DNA from: Streptomyces sp. SM1
GTDB taxonomy: Bacteria; Actinomycetota; Actinomycetes; Streptomycetales; Streptomycetaceae
Reading direction: 5' to 3'
Length of the DNA: 64,000 nt
Assembly (NCBI RefSeq): GCF_002910825.1
Contig: NZ_NEUB01000768.1
Span: 1-64,000, forward strand
Shown here: in pieces, positions 1 through 8,420 of the stretch
Layout of the letters: each line of letters begins with the position of its first letter
How positions within the stretch are numbered: the stretch's first letter is position 1
Position numbers and translations under genes: made by a program
Notes under the pieces: generated by a model
Database searches by the model: none
Seen by the model: only the letters and a program-made list of their open reading frames with translations
Told to the model about the DNA's origin: nothing

Positions 1-267
1 CGCCGGGAGGCCCGCCGCGAGGCAGCACGGGAGGCCGAGCGCACCGCGCCGCGCCGGTGCTGCCGGGGGGTGTGGCCGCTGGACTGGCGGTGCGGGGAGT
101 GCCGGGAACTTGCAGCGCGGGGCATCGAGGACTTCCCCGCCCTCCCTCCGGGCGACAGCGACAGCGACAGCAGGACACAGCAAGACCACGACAACGAAAC
201 GGATGGACGCACGGACATGGCGGGTAAGCGGTGTATCACGGTGAAGCGGATCACGGGGTTTCTGTAG
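1..267 (+). CDS. 3' end of an unrecognised protein with Cys motifs (partial)
   Basis: An open frame runs from the window edge to TAG at 265-267, so the true start lies upstream. The readable part is an Arg/Ala/Glu-rich helix, then a cysteine cluster (RRCCRG, then CGEC about 10 residues later) that could bind a metal, then an acidic Asp-Ser tail. I do not recognise a family. The next small frame at 289 continues in the same reading frame after the TAG. Codon 265-267 could therefore be a nonsense change in one longer gene. Low certainty because only the tail is visible. Confidence 0.35.
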   Translation, partial: RREARREAAREAERTAPRRCCRGVWPLDWRCGECRELAARGIEDFPALPPGDSDSDSRTQQDHDNETDGRTDMAGKRCITVKRITGFL

Positions 268-288
268 CACGCGACCACGCGCGCGCAG

Positions 289-462
289 GTGTACACGATC
301 GTGAAGGAGGACGGCCGCGAGTGGCCGTGGATCGTGGTGTCCCCCGACGGTGAACGCATCGCCCACCCGTCCGTGATCAACGACGAGCCGTTTATCGACG
401 ACATCCGCGACATTGTCAGGGCGCACGCCGACGGCAAGCCCGTTCCCTGTCTCCCCCGCTGA
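289..462 (+). CDS. Small hypothetical protein, 57 residues
   Basis: A GTG-started frame encodes a small soluble protein (VYTIVKEDGREWPW...). The beta-strand/turn pattern and the acidic middle (INDEPFIDDIRD) look like genuine coding sequence. There is no convincing ribosome-binding site, and the frame is the direct continuation of the preceding one past its TAG, so this may be the C-terminal part of a broken longer gene. No family recognised. The following gene overlaps its 3' end in another frame. Confidence 0.4.
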   Translation: MYTIVKEDGREWPWIVVSPDGERIAHPSVINDEPFIDDIRDIVRAHADGKPVPCLPR

Positions 463-811
463 CTCCGATGCCGTCGCTACCCCCGAGGAGGCAATCGGCG
501 AGAGCGCCGAGAGCAGCGACGCGGACGAGGCCGCTCTGGTCACCGCCGACCTCCACAGCCTCCCCACCGGGCGCCTCGCTGCCCGCGAAGACACCGCGTA
601 CATCTTCGCCGACATGCACGAGCTGCTCGCCTGGCTGCGTGCACTCGGCGGCCACGTCACCCACCAGGCGGCTGGCGACGGCGTCACCCTCTGGACCCTT
701 CACACCCACACCGAGCCCCGCCGGGACGGCTCCCGGACCCCGGTCCTGGTGCACGCACTCGCCATGACGACCGAGCTGGTCCCCGCCGCCATCACCGACC
801 CTGACGCCTGA
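413..811 (+). CDS. Hypothetical acidic protein, about 132 residues
   Basis: The first ~45 residues are low-complexity (Ala, Ser, Glu, Asp), followed by a compact domain (ADMHELLAWLRALGG, then VTLWTLHTHTEP) that looks folded. The only standard start in frame before the domain is TTG at 413, which overlaps the preceding gene. A GAGGAGG purine run at 483-489 has no ATG or GTG after it, so the start is uncertain. It ends 10 nt before the PAPS-reductase-like gene and is probably co-transcribed with it. No function assigned. Confidence 0.45.
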   Translation: MSGRTPTASPFPVSPADSDAVATPEEAIGESAESSDADEAALVTADLHSLPTGRLAAREDTAYIFADMHELLAWLRALGGHVTHQAAGDGVTLWTLHTHTEPRRDGSRTPVLVHALAMTTELVPAAITDPDA

Positions 812-821
812 AGGGCCCACC

Positions 822-1934
822 GTGAGCACCCTGTTCGACATCGAGCCCACCGCGCTGGTCGTGCCCGACAACACAGTCACTCGTGACCAGTTGCCGAATT
901 TGGCGGACTACGACCTGATCGTTGGGAATCTGTCCGGCGGCAAGGACAGCTGGCTGATGCAGAGCGTCCTGATGGACGCTGCCCGTGCGGCTGGTGTCGC
1001 CGACCGCGTGTGGACGTTCCACGCCACCCTGGGCCCGCTGGAATGGCCCGGCGTCGAGTACGGCGGCCAGTACTACCCGAGCGTGTCCGAGCTCGCTGCC
1101 CAGCAGAGCGCCGCATCAGGTGTGCCAGCCGAGCGGCACATCGAGGCCACCAAGCTCACTCTGGATGACGATCCGGAGCCGTACGACCTGCTGACGTACA
1201 TCGCCGCGTACGGCTGTTTTCCCCGGTTGGGCACCAGGTACTGCACGAAGGCCTTCAAGGAGCAGGTCGAGGATGCCTCGTTCACCCCGATCATCAACGG
1301 CTTGAAGGTGAAGCTGGGTCTGGCGACCAAGCCCAACGCGGTCAAGTTGACCCGGCGCGTTCGCCGCCTGAAGTCGCTCGGACTCCGCAGCGACGAATCT
1401 CGCGACCGCGCCGCCCGCCCCGCCTACCGAAACGTCATGACCAACGGCGTCCGTCACCTGGACGAGTGGTGCCCGGCCAAGGACTGGACCACGCAGCAGG
1501 TCAAGGACTTCCACGCGGAGACCGGCTTCCCGCACCACTGGACGTACGACTCCCACCCCGGCGCAGGCGACTGGGCAGGTACCTCCCGCTGCTCCTGCTC
1601 CTTCTGCATCCTCGGCTCCAAGCGGGACCTGCTGATCTCCGTACAGCGCCGCCCGCGCCTCGCCGAGCTGATCGCCCACGTGGAGACCGTCCGCGGCGAC
1701 ACCTTCCGCCCCGACATCTCCATGCACGAACTCATCGCCCTGTCCCGCCAGCCTGGCGCGCCCAAGGGCGGCGTGGTCATCCCCGACGAGACCCCCGAGT
1801 TCCAGGCCATGAAGGCGTCCGTCATGGACGCCCTTTCCAAGCCGCCCCGCAAGGAAACCAGGCTGGCTGGCCGCCCCCGGACCTCGCTGCCCCTGCTCAC
1901 CGACACCTGCGCCAGCTGCAACAGGTGCGCCTGA
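822..1934 (+). CDS. PP-loop ATPase, PAPS reductase/DndC-like family
   Basis: A 370-residue protein starting at GTG. The PP-loop SGGKDS at about residues 38-43 is the nucleotide-binding signature of the PAPS reductase / ATP pyrophosphatase superfamily. A central YGCFPRLGTRYCTKAFK stretch and a C-terminal Cys cluster (CSCSFC near residue 257) are typical of phage and plasmid members, where the cysteines are thought to bind iron-sulfur or zinc. A second Cys cluster (TCASCNRC) closes the protein. The family includes sulfate assimilation reductases and DNA phosphorothioation enzymes. No dnd neighbours are visible, so the substrate is unknown. It follows the previous gene by 10 nt. Confidence 0.8.
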   Translation: MSTLFDIEPTALVVPDNTVTRDQLPNLADYDLIVGNLSGGKDSWLMQSVLMDAARAAGVADRVWTFHATLGPLEWPGVEYGGQYYPSVSELAAQQSAASGVPAERHIEATKLTLDDDPEPYDLLTYIAAYGCFPRLGTRYCTKAFKEQVEDASFTPIINGLKVKLGLATKPNAVKLTRRVRRLKSLGLRSDESRDRAARPAYRNVMTNGVRHLDEWCPAKDWTTQQVKDFHAETGFPHHWTYDSHPGAGDWAGTSRCSCSFCILGSKRDLLISVQRRPRLAELIAHVETVRGDTFRPDISMHELIALSRQPGAPKGGVVIPDETPEFQAMKASVMDALSKPPRKETRLAGRPRTSLPLLTDTCASCNRCA

Positions 1935-2067
1935 CACCAGAACGGACCTCGCCATGACCACCATGACCATCGCGCCCGCCGCCTGACCCGCAACGCAGAC
2001 CAACCGCCCCAGCAGCACCGGAGCACCACTCAGACCCAGCACCACACCCGCAGGACGGAGAACCGCC

Positions 2068-2262
2068 GTGACCGCCACCAGCTGCGAGGTAGCCGAGGAG
2101 CAGACCGAGGCGGCCGGCGAGTCCCGCGCGGGCAGCGACGCCGACGAGGTCATAACGGAGGTGGACGACGAGGCGGCGGCGGACATCGTCATTCGCCCCA
2201 GCCGCGCCCAGGGAACCAGCGTTGAAGGTGACACCCACCCGGCGGCGTGCGGGAGATCTTGA
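2068..2262 (+). CDS. Small acidic hypothetical protein, 64 residues
   Basis: A GTG start sits about 6 nt after GGACGGAG, a reasonable ribosome-binding site. The product is strongly acidic (many Glu/Asp, EVDDEAAADIV) with no recognised domain. It lies between the PP-loop gene and the next small zinc-finger-like gene on the same strand. It could be a small regulatory or anti-restriction-type protein, but nothing in the sequence shows that. Confidence 0.4.
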   Translation: MTATSCEVAEEQTEAAGESRAGSDADEVITEVDDEAAADIVIRPSRAQGTSVEGDTHPAACGRS

Positions 2263-2313
2263 AGCGGAACCGGTACGGGCGCCATTGTCCGCGACGACGG
2301 TTCAACCTCTCTG

Positions 2314-2691
2314 ATGAACGGCACCCGACTGACCACCCGGGTCGAGCACCCGACGCCCCACCTGCTGGAGTGCGGGCACCCGCCCATGCCGAGCGACGGC
2401 CCCGGTACCGGCTACGCCCGGGACCCGAAGACCGACGAACGGCGCTGTTCCCCCTGCGCGGACGCCTGGCAGCGGGAGCAGATGAAGACGGCCGACGTAT
2501 GGATCGGCTACACCGGCGAAGACCGTAAGCGGTTCGCCACCTGGTCCGGCGGAGTGCTGGGCAAGGTCACCAGCTACGTGACCGAGGAACGAGTCCGGAG
2601 CACGCCCAGCGGCGGCCAGTACCGGATGCGGCACGTGACGGTACAGCCATGGATGCAATCACAAGCTCAATTGAGGGGGAAAGTTCAATGA
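2314..2691 (+). CDS. Small protein with a possible zinc-binding site
   Basis: A 125-residue protein from ATG 2314. The N-terminal half has a Cys-His/Cys-Cys arrangement (LLECGHPP at ~19-26 and CSPCAD at ~45-50) resembling small zinc ribbons in actinobacterial phage and plasmid proteins. The C-terminal half is basic with beta-strand character. Its stop overlaps the next start (ATGA at 2688-2691), so the two are translationally coupled. Function unknown. Confidence 0.65.
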   Translation: MNGTRLTTRVEHPTPHLLECGHPPMPSDGPGTGYARDPKTDERRCSPCADAWQREQMKTADVWIGYTGEDRKRFATWSGGVLGKVTSYVTEERVRSTPSGGQYRMRHVTVQPWMQSQAQLRGKVQ

Positions 2692-3272
2692 CCCGTGCCC
2701 AACTACCGTACGGGTGGGACGGAAAGAAGCCGATCACTCGGGCCGACCGCGGGATGAGCATCAAGGTCGAGGGCCAGGAGCTGGTCTACCGATGCGACGC
2801 GTCCGGCCACATGCCCGAGCGGAACACCCGGTACCTGATCCTCAACGAGCGCCCGACGATGCCGCGTGGTGAGGCCCGTCTCGTGGACGACAACGGTCAG
2901 ACATGGTGGACCGGGGCCGCATACGTGAACCTCAAGGGCACGTTCGGCGACGGTGAAGACCGCATGCTCGCCTGGAAGTTGGGCGAGGCCGACGCGCGGG
3001 ATGGGTATCCCAGCTACCACATGCAGCAGCAGCGCCGTCCTGTCGGCTCGCACGGCGAGTGGGAGAACTACAAATCCTCGTTCTCGATTCGGGCGACCGG
3101 GTGGACCGGACAGCCGCACGCGTTCAAGTCGGAGGCACTGGCGTTCCTGCGCTGGCTGCCGGAGGAACAGCCAGCCTACGAGTGGCGCGGCCGGGTCTTC
3201 CAATGGGTGAACGGCTATGCCGGCCGACCGCACACCGTCTACCCGGACGGCAAGGTTGTGCCCGACAACTGA
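2688..3272 (+). CDS. Hypothetical protein, 194 residues
   Basis: The start is placed at ATG 2688 because it overlaps the previous stop and follows the purine run GAGGGGGAAAG. The in-frame ATG at 2649 has no such site. The product is a soluble protein rich in Trp, Tyr and Gly (ATGWTGQPHAFKSEALAFLRWL, GRVFQWVNGYAGRPHTVY) that looks like a compact beta-rich fold. No motif links it to a known family. It forms a two-gene unit with the zinc-finger-like gene upstream. Confidence 0.65.
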   Translation: MTRAQLPYGWDGKKPITRADRGMSIKVEGQELVYRCDASGHMPERNTRYLILNERPTMPRGEARLVDDNGQTWWTGAAYVNLKGTFGDGEDRMLAWKLGEADARDGYPSYHMQQQRRPVGSHGEWENYKSSFSIRATGWTGQPHAFKSEALAFLRWLPEEQPAYEWRGRVFQWVNGYAGRPHTVYPDGKVVPDN

Positions 3273-3640
3273 TCACGTGCCGCTGTGGATTTTCATGCTC
3301 CAGCAGTACGTGCCCCCGGCTGGTGACGAACCGGCCGCATGGGTCGACACAGCGACCCGATACGTGAACTGAAACCGCGCGGGGCGGCGCGGAATCCGAT
3401 CCGGTCGCGGCTTACTGCGTGCGCCACATGAGTGCACGCATGCGTAAGGGCAAGCCCCAATACAGCGTGAAAGAACGCGAGTTCAGAGGCGCACATTCCA
3501 TCAGGCATTCGTGGTGCACACCGATGGCATCTGCACAGCAATCGATGTCTGAGTCTAACGGCAGCCCAGGACGCAGCAGCAACGCCGCGCCCCGGGCTTC
3601 CGAATGTCAGCCGCAGTAGAAGTCCAGGAGGGGAAACCAG
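3273..3640 (+). other. Intergenic stretch without a convincing gene
   Basis: About 370 nt between two hypothetical genes. A 66-residue frame at 3419-3619 exists but has poor codon bias and no ribosome-binding site. Base composition here is visibly less GC-biased than the genes around it. The last 20 nt hold AGGAGGGG, the ribosome-binding site of the next gene. I see no hairpin strong enough to call. Confidence 0.4.
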
Positions 3641-4219
3641 ATGCCGCACGTCTACAAGAGGCCCGAAAAGCACTACGTCCAGCCCGGTGACACCGTCGTC
3701 GTCAAGCTCGGTGCGTCCGAATGCATGCAGAGTATGGGGCTGACCGGCAAGCTCATGCCGGTCTACATCCTGAGGGACGGATTCGGGAAACTCCGCGACC
3801 AGGAGACGGGCCACGACTACTCCATGCCGAACCCGCTCGGCTGGATGGAGTTCTACAAGGACGAGACCGGCTGGTACTCGTACGACGTCTACGAGATCGG
3901 TGTGAGCCACACCGTGACCCACGCGACCGGCCGCTTCTACGTCTACGTGGAAGGCAGGCAGCTATTCGGGGTCCAGTCTCCGCGTTTCGAGGAGATGCGC
4001 GACGCAGCCCGCGAAATGCACGGGCGGGATATCCCGAGCGCGGAGGTCCGCTTCGTGGAGAACAGCCGCTGTCTGCCCATCTGGTGGTCCCGCTCCGTCG
4101 TCGTGCCCCTCGATACCGAGGTCCGCGAGCGGGCTGGCCGCACCTACCGCGATACGTGGATCGACATTCCCGAGTACTTCAACCTGTTCGCCGGCCGGTA
4201 CCACTTCCAGGAGGTCTGA
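3641..4219 (+). CDS. Hypothetical protein, 192 residues
   Basis: ATG 3641 follows AGGAGGGGAAACC, a strong ribosome-binding site. The protein is soluble with many aromatic residues (HYVQPGDTVVVKLGASECM, GWMEFYKDETGWYSYDVYEIG). The first 30 residues look like a small beta-barrel. No recognised family. The next gene starts 5 nt downstream with its ribosome-binding site inside this gene's end, so the two are one transcription unit. Confidence 0.65.
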   Translation: MPHVYKRPEKHYVQPGDTVVVKLGASECMQSMGLTGKLMPVYILRDGFGKLRDQETGHDYSMPNPLGWMEFYKDETGWYSYDVYEIGVSHTVTHATGRFYVYVEGRQLFGVQSPRFEEMRDAAREMHGRDIPSAEVRFVENSRCLPIWWSRSVVVPLDTEVRERAGRTYRDTWIDIPEYFNLFAGRYHFQEV

Positions 4220-4223
4220 GCCC

Positions 4224-5019
4224 ATGCGGCCTGCTGCCGAAAAATACCAGAAGTACAGCCGCAACGACGGAATGCCGATCAACCTTCCGGACACAAAGCG
4301 AGTCGTCGAGTTCGTCGACCGGCTCGTGGAAACGGTCTGGACGCATGAGGAGCGCCTGGCCTTCGAGGCGAAGTACTACCACAGAGATACCAAGCAGGGG
4401 ATCGTCGAGTTCTGGCAGGACCGGTGGTTGGAATACGCCCCGGAGATTGCCCGCCACGGCCGGTGCGTTACCTGGAAGCACCAGCGCGACGAGTGGACCC
4501 CATACCGAGTCGACGGTGTTCGCCTGGAGGACGGCGAGATCAAGGCCGTGATCCTCAAGGACCGCATGGGTTCGCGGTGGCAGGCGTGGCCGCGGGATCT
4601 GGAGCCCGCCCCCGAGCCGCACAAGCCGCTCGTCCCGGTCCGGATGACGACCGGCTACCGCACTGACCCCACGCCGAACCGGGTCAGCGTCGAGACCGCC
4701 GTGAAGGTGCTGCGCATGGCGGACCGCTACAGCGATGCGCCCCACGACCCGCACTGGACAGTCACACGCGAGACCTACGCCCACCACGTCAAGGTCGTGA
4801 TCAAGAGCAACCGCAGCCTGCTGGTCGACAGCATCCGCGTCCCACATGGGGTAGCGCTGCTGGCGGCCGACGGCCGGTTCCAGATCACCCACACCTGGGG
4901 GGGGCCACGCGACGCGACGATGGCACGCCCGCTTCTGTGACCAGTTCCTCGGTACGTACGCCACGGACGTCGAGGCCGCCGATCGGCTGCACACCTTCAA
5001 CGTCAAGCGCATGGGCTGA
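4224..5019 (+). pseudogene. Hypothetical gene broken by a frameshift in a G8 run
   Basis: ATG 4224 follows AGGAGG at 4209-4214. The frame reads well for about 227 residues, then passes through eight consecutive G at 4897-4904 and stops early at 4940. With seven G the reading continues for another ~33 sensible residues (WHARFCDQFLGTYATDVEAA...) to TGA at 5017-5019. This is either a real frameshift, a slippery site giving two products, or a homopolymer sequencing error. The product is a soluble protein of about 265 residues in the repaired form, unrecognised. Confidence 0.6.
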
Positions 5020-5060
5020 CCGACACCCCGATCCGCCAGCAGAACCAAAAGGGAGCACAC

Positions 5061-5120
5061 GTGCAGATCACAGTCCAGGCCCGTCGACGCCCCAAATGCC
5101 GAGCCCGGAAACTGGCGTAG
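5061..5120 (+). CDS. Possible 19-residue leader peptide
   Basis: GTG 5061 is preceded by AAGGGAG at 5049-5055 and opens a 19-codon basic frame (VQITVQARRRPKCRARKLA) ending at TAG 5118-5120, 29 nt before the P450 start. It could be a leader peptide, a truncated gene remnant or chance. The good ribosome-binding site is the only real support. Confidence 0.2.
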   Translation: MQITVQARRRPKCRARKLA

Positions 5121-5149
5121 GGGAACGGCCCCCTAGCTAGGGTGGACAC

Positions 5150-6334
5150 ATGGATCTTGCGGACGATTTGATCACCCGCCCATACGACGTATACCAGGGG
5201 CTGCGGACCGCCTCTCCGGTACACCGCATCACGGGAACGGATGGGCAACCTGCCTGGCTCGTCACCCGGTTCGACGACGTCCGCGCAGGCCTTGCCGATC
5301 CGCTGCTGTCGCTGGACAAGACGCATGCGCGTGAGGGCAATTACCGGGGGCTGTCCCTGCCTCCGGCTCTGGACGCCAACCTCCTGAATATGGATCCTCC
5401 CGACCACACCCGTCTGCGTCGCCTCGTCGGGAAGGCCTTCACCCAGCGCCGGGTCGAGCAGCTGCGCGCGCCGATCCGCGCCACCGCCGACCAACTCCTG
5501 GACGCTCTGGGCGCGGACGGCACCACAGACCTGATCACCGCCTATGCGGCCCCGCTGCCGATCACCGTAATCTGCGATCTCCTCGGCGTCCCGGCAAGCC
5601 ACCGCAGGGACTTCCGCTCCTGGACAACAGCGCTGATCGCCCCGGATCCGGCCCGCCCCCACGAAGCCAAGGAAGCCATCGTGGCCATGCTGGGCTTCTT
5701 CACAGAGCTCATGGCCCACAAGCGGCGCGAGCCGGCCGACGATCTCCTTTGCGACCTGATCGCCGTACGGGACACGGAGGGCGACCGGCTCACCGAGGAC
5801 GAGCTGATGTCCTTCCTCATCCTCTTCGCTGGCTATGAGAACACCGTCCAGCTGATCGGCAACGGGATCCTGGCCATGTTGCAGCATCCGGACCAGATGG
5901 TGCTGCTGAGGCAGGACCCGTCCCGGATTCCTGCCGCCGTCGAGGAGTTCGCCCGTTTCGAGGGCCCGGCCTTGCTTGCCATCCGGCGCTTCGCGATCGA
6001 GGACGTGACGATCGGCGGCGTCCGGATTCCGGCGGGCGAGACGGTACTGCTGTCCCTGTCCGCCGCCAACCGCGACCCGGATCGCTTCCCGGACCCGGAC
6101 CGCCTGGACCTCGGCCGCGATGCCGGCGGCCACCTGGCGCTCGGCCACGGCATCCACTACTGCCTGGGCGCACCCTTGGCACGAGCCGAGACAGAGATCG
6201 CCCTGGCCGCGCTCCTGGAGCGGTTCGCGGATCTTGAGCTCACCGGGAACGAACCGCGGTGGCGACCTTCGCTGCGCGCCAGAGGACTCCTCGAACTGCC
6301 GGTGCGCTACGCAGCCACCGAGTCCTCGTCCTGA
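5150..6334 (+). CDS. Cytochrome P450
   Basis: A 394-residue soluble bacterial P450, a heme-thiolate monooxygenase acting with ferredoxin and reductase partners that are not in this window. Signatures: I-helix AGYENT (~residues 227-232), where Asn replaces the first Thr of the usual AGxETT; the K-helix ExxR in EEFARF (~265); and the heme loop LGHGIHYCLG (~330-339) with the Cys ligand. The heme loop has Leu instead of the usual Phe at its first position. Length is normal for the class. It is followed convergently by a membrane protein gene. The substrate cannot be told from sequence. Confidence 0.93.
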   Translation: MDLADDLITRPYDVYQGLRTASPVHRITGTDGQPAWLVTRFDDVRAGLADPLLSLDKTHAREGNYRGLSLPPALDANLLNMDPPDHTRLRRLVGKAFTQRRVEQLRAPIRATADQLLDALGADGTTDLITAYAAPLPITVICDLLGVPASHRRDFRSWTTALIAPDPARPHEAKEAIVAMLGFFTELMAHKRREPADDLLCDLIAVRDTEGDRLTEDELMSFLILFAGYENTVQLIGNGILAMLQHPDQMVLLRQDPSRIPAAVEEFARFEGPALLAIRRFAIEDVTIGGVRIPAGETVLLSLSAANRDPDRFPDPDRLDLGRDAGGHLALGHGIHYCLGAPLARAETEIALAALLERFADLELTGNEPRWRPSLRARGLLELPVRYAATESSS

Positions 6335-6385
6335 CCGAGGCACTCGTCGACGACGCCGCTGCCCTGTCCGGCGTGGGCGGGGCAG

Positions 6386-7150
6386 CTAGTCTCCGGCCAG
6401 TGCCTGCTTGTCGCGCAGGCGCTCACGCAGGGCACCGACCATGGGGAGCGTCAGACCGCAGAAGAGGAACAGCACCGCCAGTCCGCTCAGCGTGGGGCTC
6501 ACGACCTCCTCGGCCTTCAGCGGCCAGGGATTGTCGAGGGTGTAGAAGATGATGTACGAGCCCTTGGAGAACGCGTACGCCAGGCCGAGGGCCGCCGACA
6601 CGGAGGACAAGGCGAAGCCGGCGCCGCTCCACGGTCTGATGCCCCAGTTGCGGCGTGCCGTCCTGCCGCACATGAATGCGAGTTCAGCGCAGGTGACCAG
6701 GACGTAGGAGAGGTAGATCAGCAGATACGCGGCGACCTTCGGGTCGTCGGCGTACTCGGTCGTGAACTCGACATCGGGCCGGTTCGTGGCCAGGAAGAGC
6801 GGCACCAGGATCATCAGTTCCACCGCGGCGGCGAAGCCGCGCTGGAACATCGCGGCCTTCAGGTACTCGGGCCGGTAGGCGAGGTCCACCATCGTGATCT
6901 GAAGGAAGGCACACCACAGGACCGCACAGATGTGAGCCACCAGCTTGCCGACGTTGTGCAGGCCCGTGATGTCCTGCAACGCATCGGCCACCGCGGGGAC
7001 GGCGCACAGGACGCCTAGTGTGCACACCCCGAAGGCGAGGGCGATCGCCCAGGTGGACACCCGCGGATTGCCCACGGCCCTCCGTGTGCAGAGCGCTGTG
7101 ACCACCAATCCGGCTGCGGTGCACGTCCCGAAGACTATGCCGTCGACCAC
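6386..7150 (-). CDS. Polytopic membrane protein, possibly MAB_1171c-like
   Basis: A 254-residue protein with about seven hydrophobic helices. The GTG start directly abuts the stop of the XRE regulator upstream, so the two are coupled. Pairs of a short XRE-type regulator and a membrane protein of the MAB_1171c type are common in streptomycetes. The helix layout (ITGLHNVGKLVAHICAVLW followed by several helices) fits, but the protein is shorter than the ~380-400 residues I expect for that family, so the assignment is tentative. Role unknown. Confidence 0.7.
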   Translation of the reverse strand: MVDGIVFGTCTAAGLVVTALCTRRAVGNPRVSTWAIALAFGVCTLGVLCAVPAVADALQDITGLHNVGKLVAHICAVLWCAFLQITMVDLAYRPEYLKAAMFQRGFAAAVELMILVPLFLATNRPDVEFTTEYADDPKVAAYLLIYLSYVLVTCAELAFMCGRTARRNWGIRPWSGAGFALSSVSAALGLAYAFSKGSYIIFYTLDNPWPLKAEEVVSPTLSGLAVLFLFCGLTLPMVGALRERLRDKQALAGD

Positions 7151-7771
7151 TTACAAACCCTCCAGTGCATCTGCCGCATAGCGTGCGGCGTCGTCCATAC
7201 TCCGGCGTCGTTGAGGCTTGTCGGGCGACTTGTCCGCCTCGTCGTCCGGCACCGGCTCTAGACCGAGATCATCCCGACGCTGTTCAAGGTCCGCGATGAG
7301 GTTCTGCACCTCGTCGGGCGGCATGCCGTTCAGCAGTGCGAGAACTCGGCGTACCTGAGGATCCTCGAAGGCCTCCAGGGCCTTGAGATCGCCATAGGTG
7401 TTGTGCGGCAGAAGATGTGCGGGTGGGACGCCGCCGAGAGCTTCGCACAGTGCCAGGATGGTGCCCACCGTCGGGTTGTCCTGGGAACCCTTGGCCAATT
7501 TGGCGATGGCGGCGTGAGACACCGACGGGTGCTCGCCCGGCAGTGCGTCGACGGCGGCAGACAGCGTGCGCGACGAGAACGCGCGGCCTTTGGCATCGCG
7601 GCGGGCGGCCATCAACGCGCTAAGTCTCTCCGCCAGAGGGCGGCGGCCGCGCCTCAGCACAGGCAGGGATTGCCGGACAGGGCCTGGGGGCCGTCCTGCT
7701 GCAGGCTGTACACCACTATGTATCGGTCTCTCACTCAGGCGGGGTTCGGTGCTGTGTATTTTAGTTGACAT
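7151..7771 (-). CDS. XRE-type helix-turn-helix regulator
   Basis: Up to 206 residues from ATG 7771; internal GTG starts are possible because no ribosome-binding site supports 7771. A helix-turn-helix region spans roughly residues 45-105 (LAERLSALMAARRD, then VSHAAIAKLAKGSQDNPTVGTILALCEALG), the layout of short phage-repressor-like XRE proteins. The C-terminal third is charged (DDEADKSPDKPQRRR). It sits directly upstream of, and abutting, the membrane protein gene, which it may regulate. Confidence 0.8.
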   Translation of the reverse strand: MSTKIHSTEPRLSERPIHSGVQPAAGRPPGPVRQSLPVLRRGRRPLAERLSALMAARRDAKGRAFSSRTLSAAVDALPGEHPSVSHAAIAKLAKGSQDNPTVGTILALCEALGGVPPAHLLPHNTYGDLKALEAFEDPQVRRVLALLNGMPPDEVQNLIADLEQRRDDLGLEPVPDDEADKSPDKPQRRRSMDDAARYAADALEGL

Positions 7772-8420
7772 AGCCGGGGGCGCAAGGCAGGATCACGATA
7801 GGGTGAATGAAACCCTGCGCAGCAGATTGATTACTGACCGTAACGACTGTAGTGCGGGAATGATCTCCTGGGTGCTGGGTCCCCAGTAGCCCGAAGAGTT
7901 GGACACGACGGCGGTGGATGCGGCGTTGGTGTTTGCCGAACTGCGGCTCACGCTCGCAGTTCGGGCGCTGCACCGGCAGGGGGAAGAGTTGAGGATGGAG
8001 CTGGCATCCAACAGCAGTGACCATGTTGGCCGGGATGTGCGGGGAGAGTCAGCCATGGCGCGTGCTCTTCGTGAACGCCACTGCTCTCGACGGGAGAGGG
8101 TGAGCGCCGGGGGAGGGGCTCGTCCGTGCCCTCGCGTGACTCCCCGCCGGGCGCAACTGGCCCGCGCCCGCAGATGGCGCCGGGCCGAGCGCCTCGCGCA
8201 TCCCGCGGTACCTCCCGCGGGATGCCGTCTCGAGCGGGCGGCACCTCCACGCCCCCCGCTTCTTCTTGCCGGCGCGCGGGTGGGTCAAAGCGCACCTCCA
8301 GGACCAGTAATGCGAATCGACGGAAGCGGAGCCATGAGGTCGTGATCACTGAGTGCCTGTGCCGGCCAGCCGGTACCGGAGGCACTTCACGACCTCGTCC
8401 CCACTCCCGAGGAGCGCACC
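7772..8420 (+). other. Regulatory/intergenic region between divergent genes
   Basis: About 650 nt separate the XRE gene (reverse) from the PucR-type gene (forward). A TTG-started frame at 7899-8345 encodes a plausible helical N-terminus (LDTTAVDAALVFAELRLTLAVRALHRQGEEL) that turns into Arg/Pro-rich low-quality sequence. It may be a decayed gene. The region must also hold the promoters for both flanking genes. I cannot place them with confidence. Confidence 0.35.

Noticed and set aside
7790-7810. CACGATAGGG as another copy of the backbone GATAG element
   Set aside because: It is not placed before a convincing gene and lies outside the backbone blocks; probably chance.
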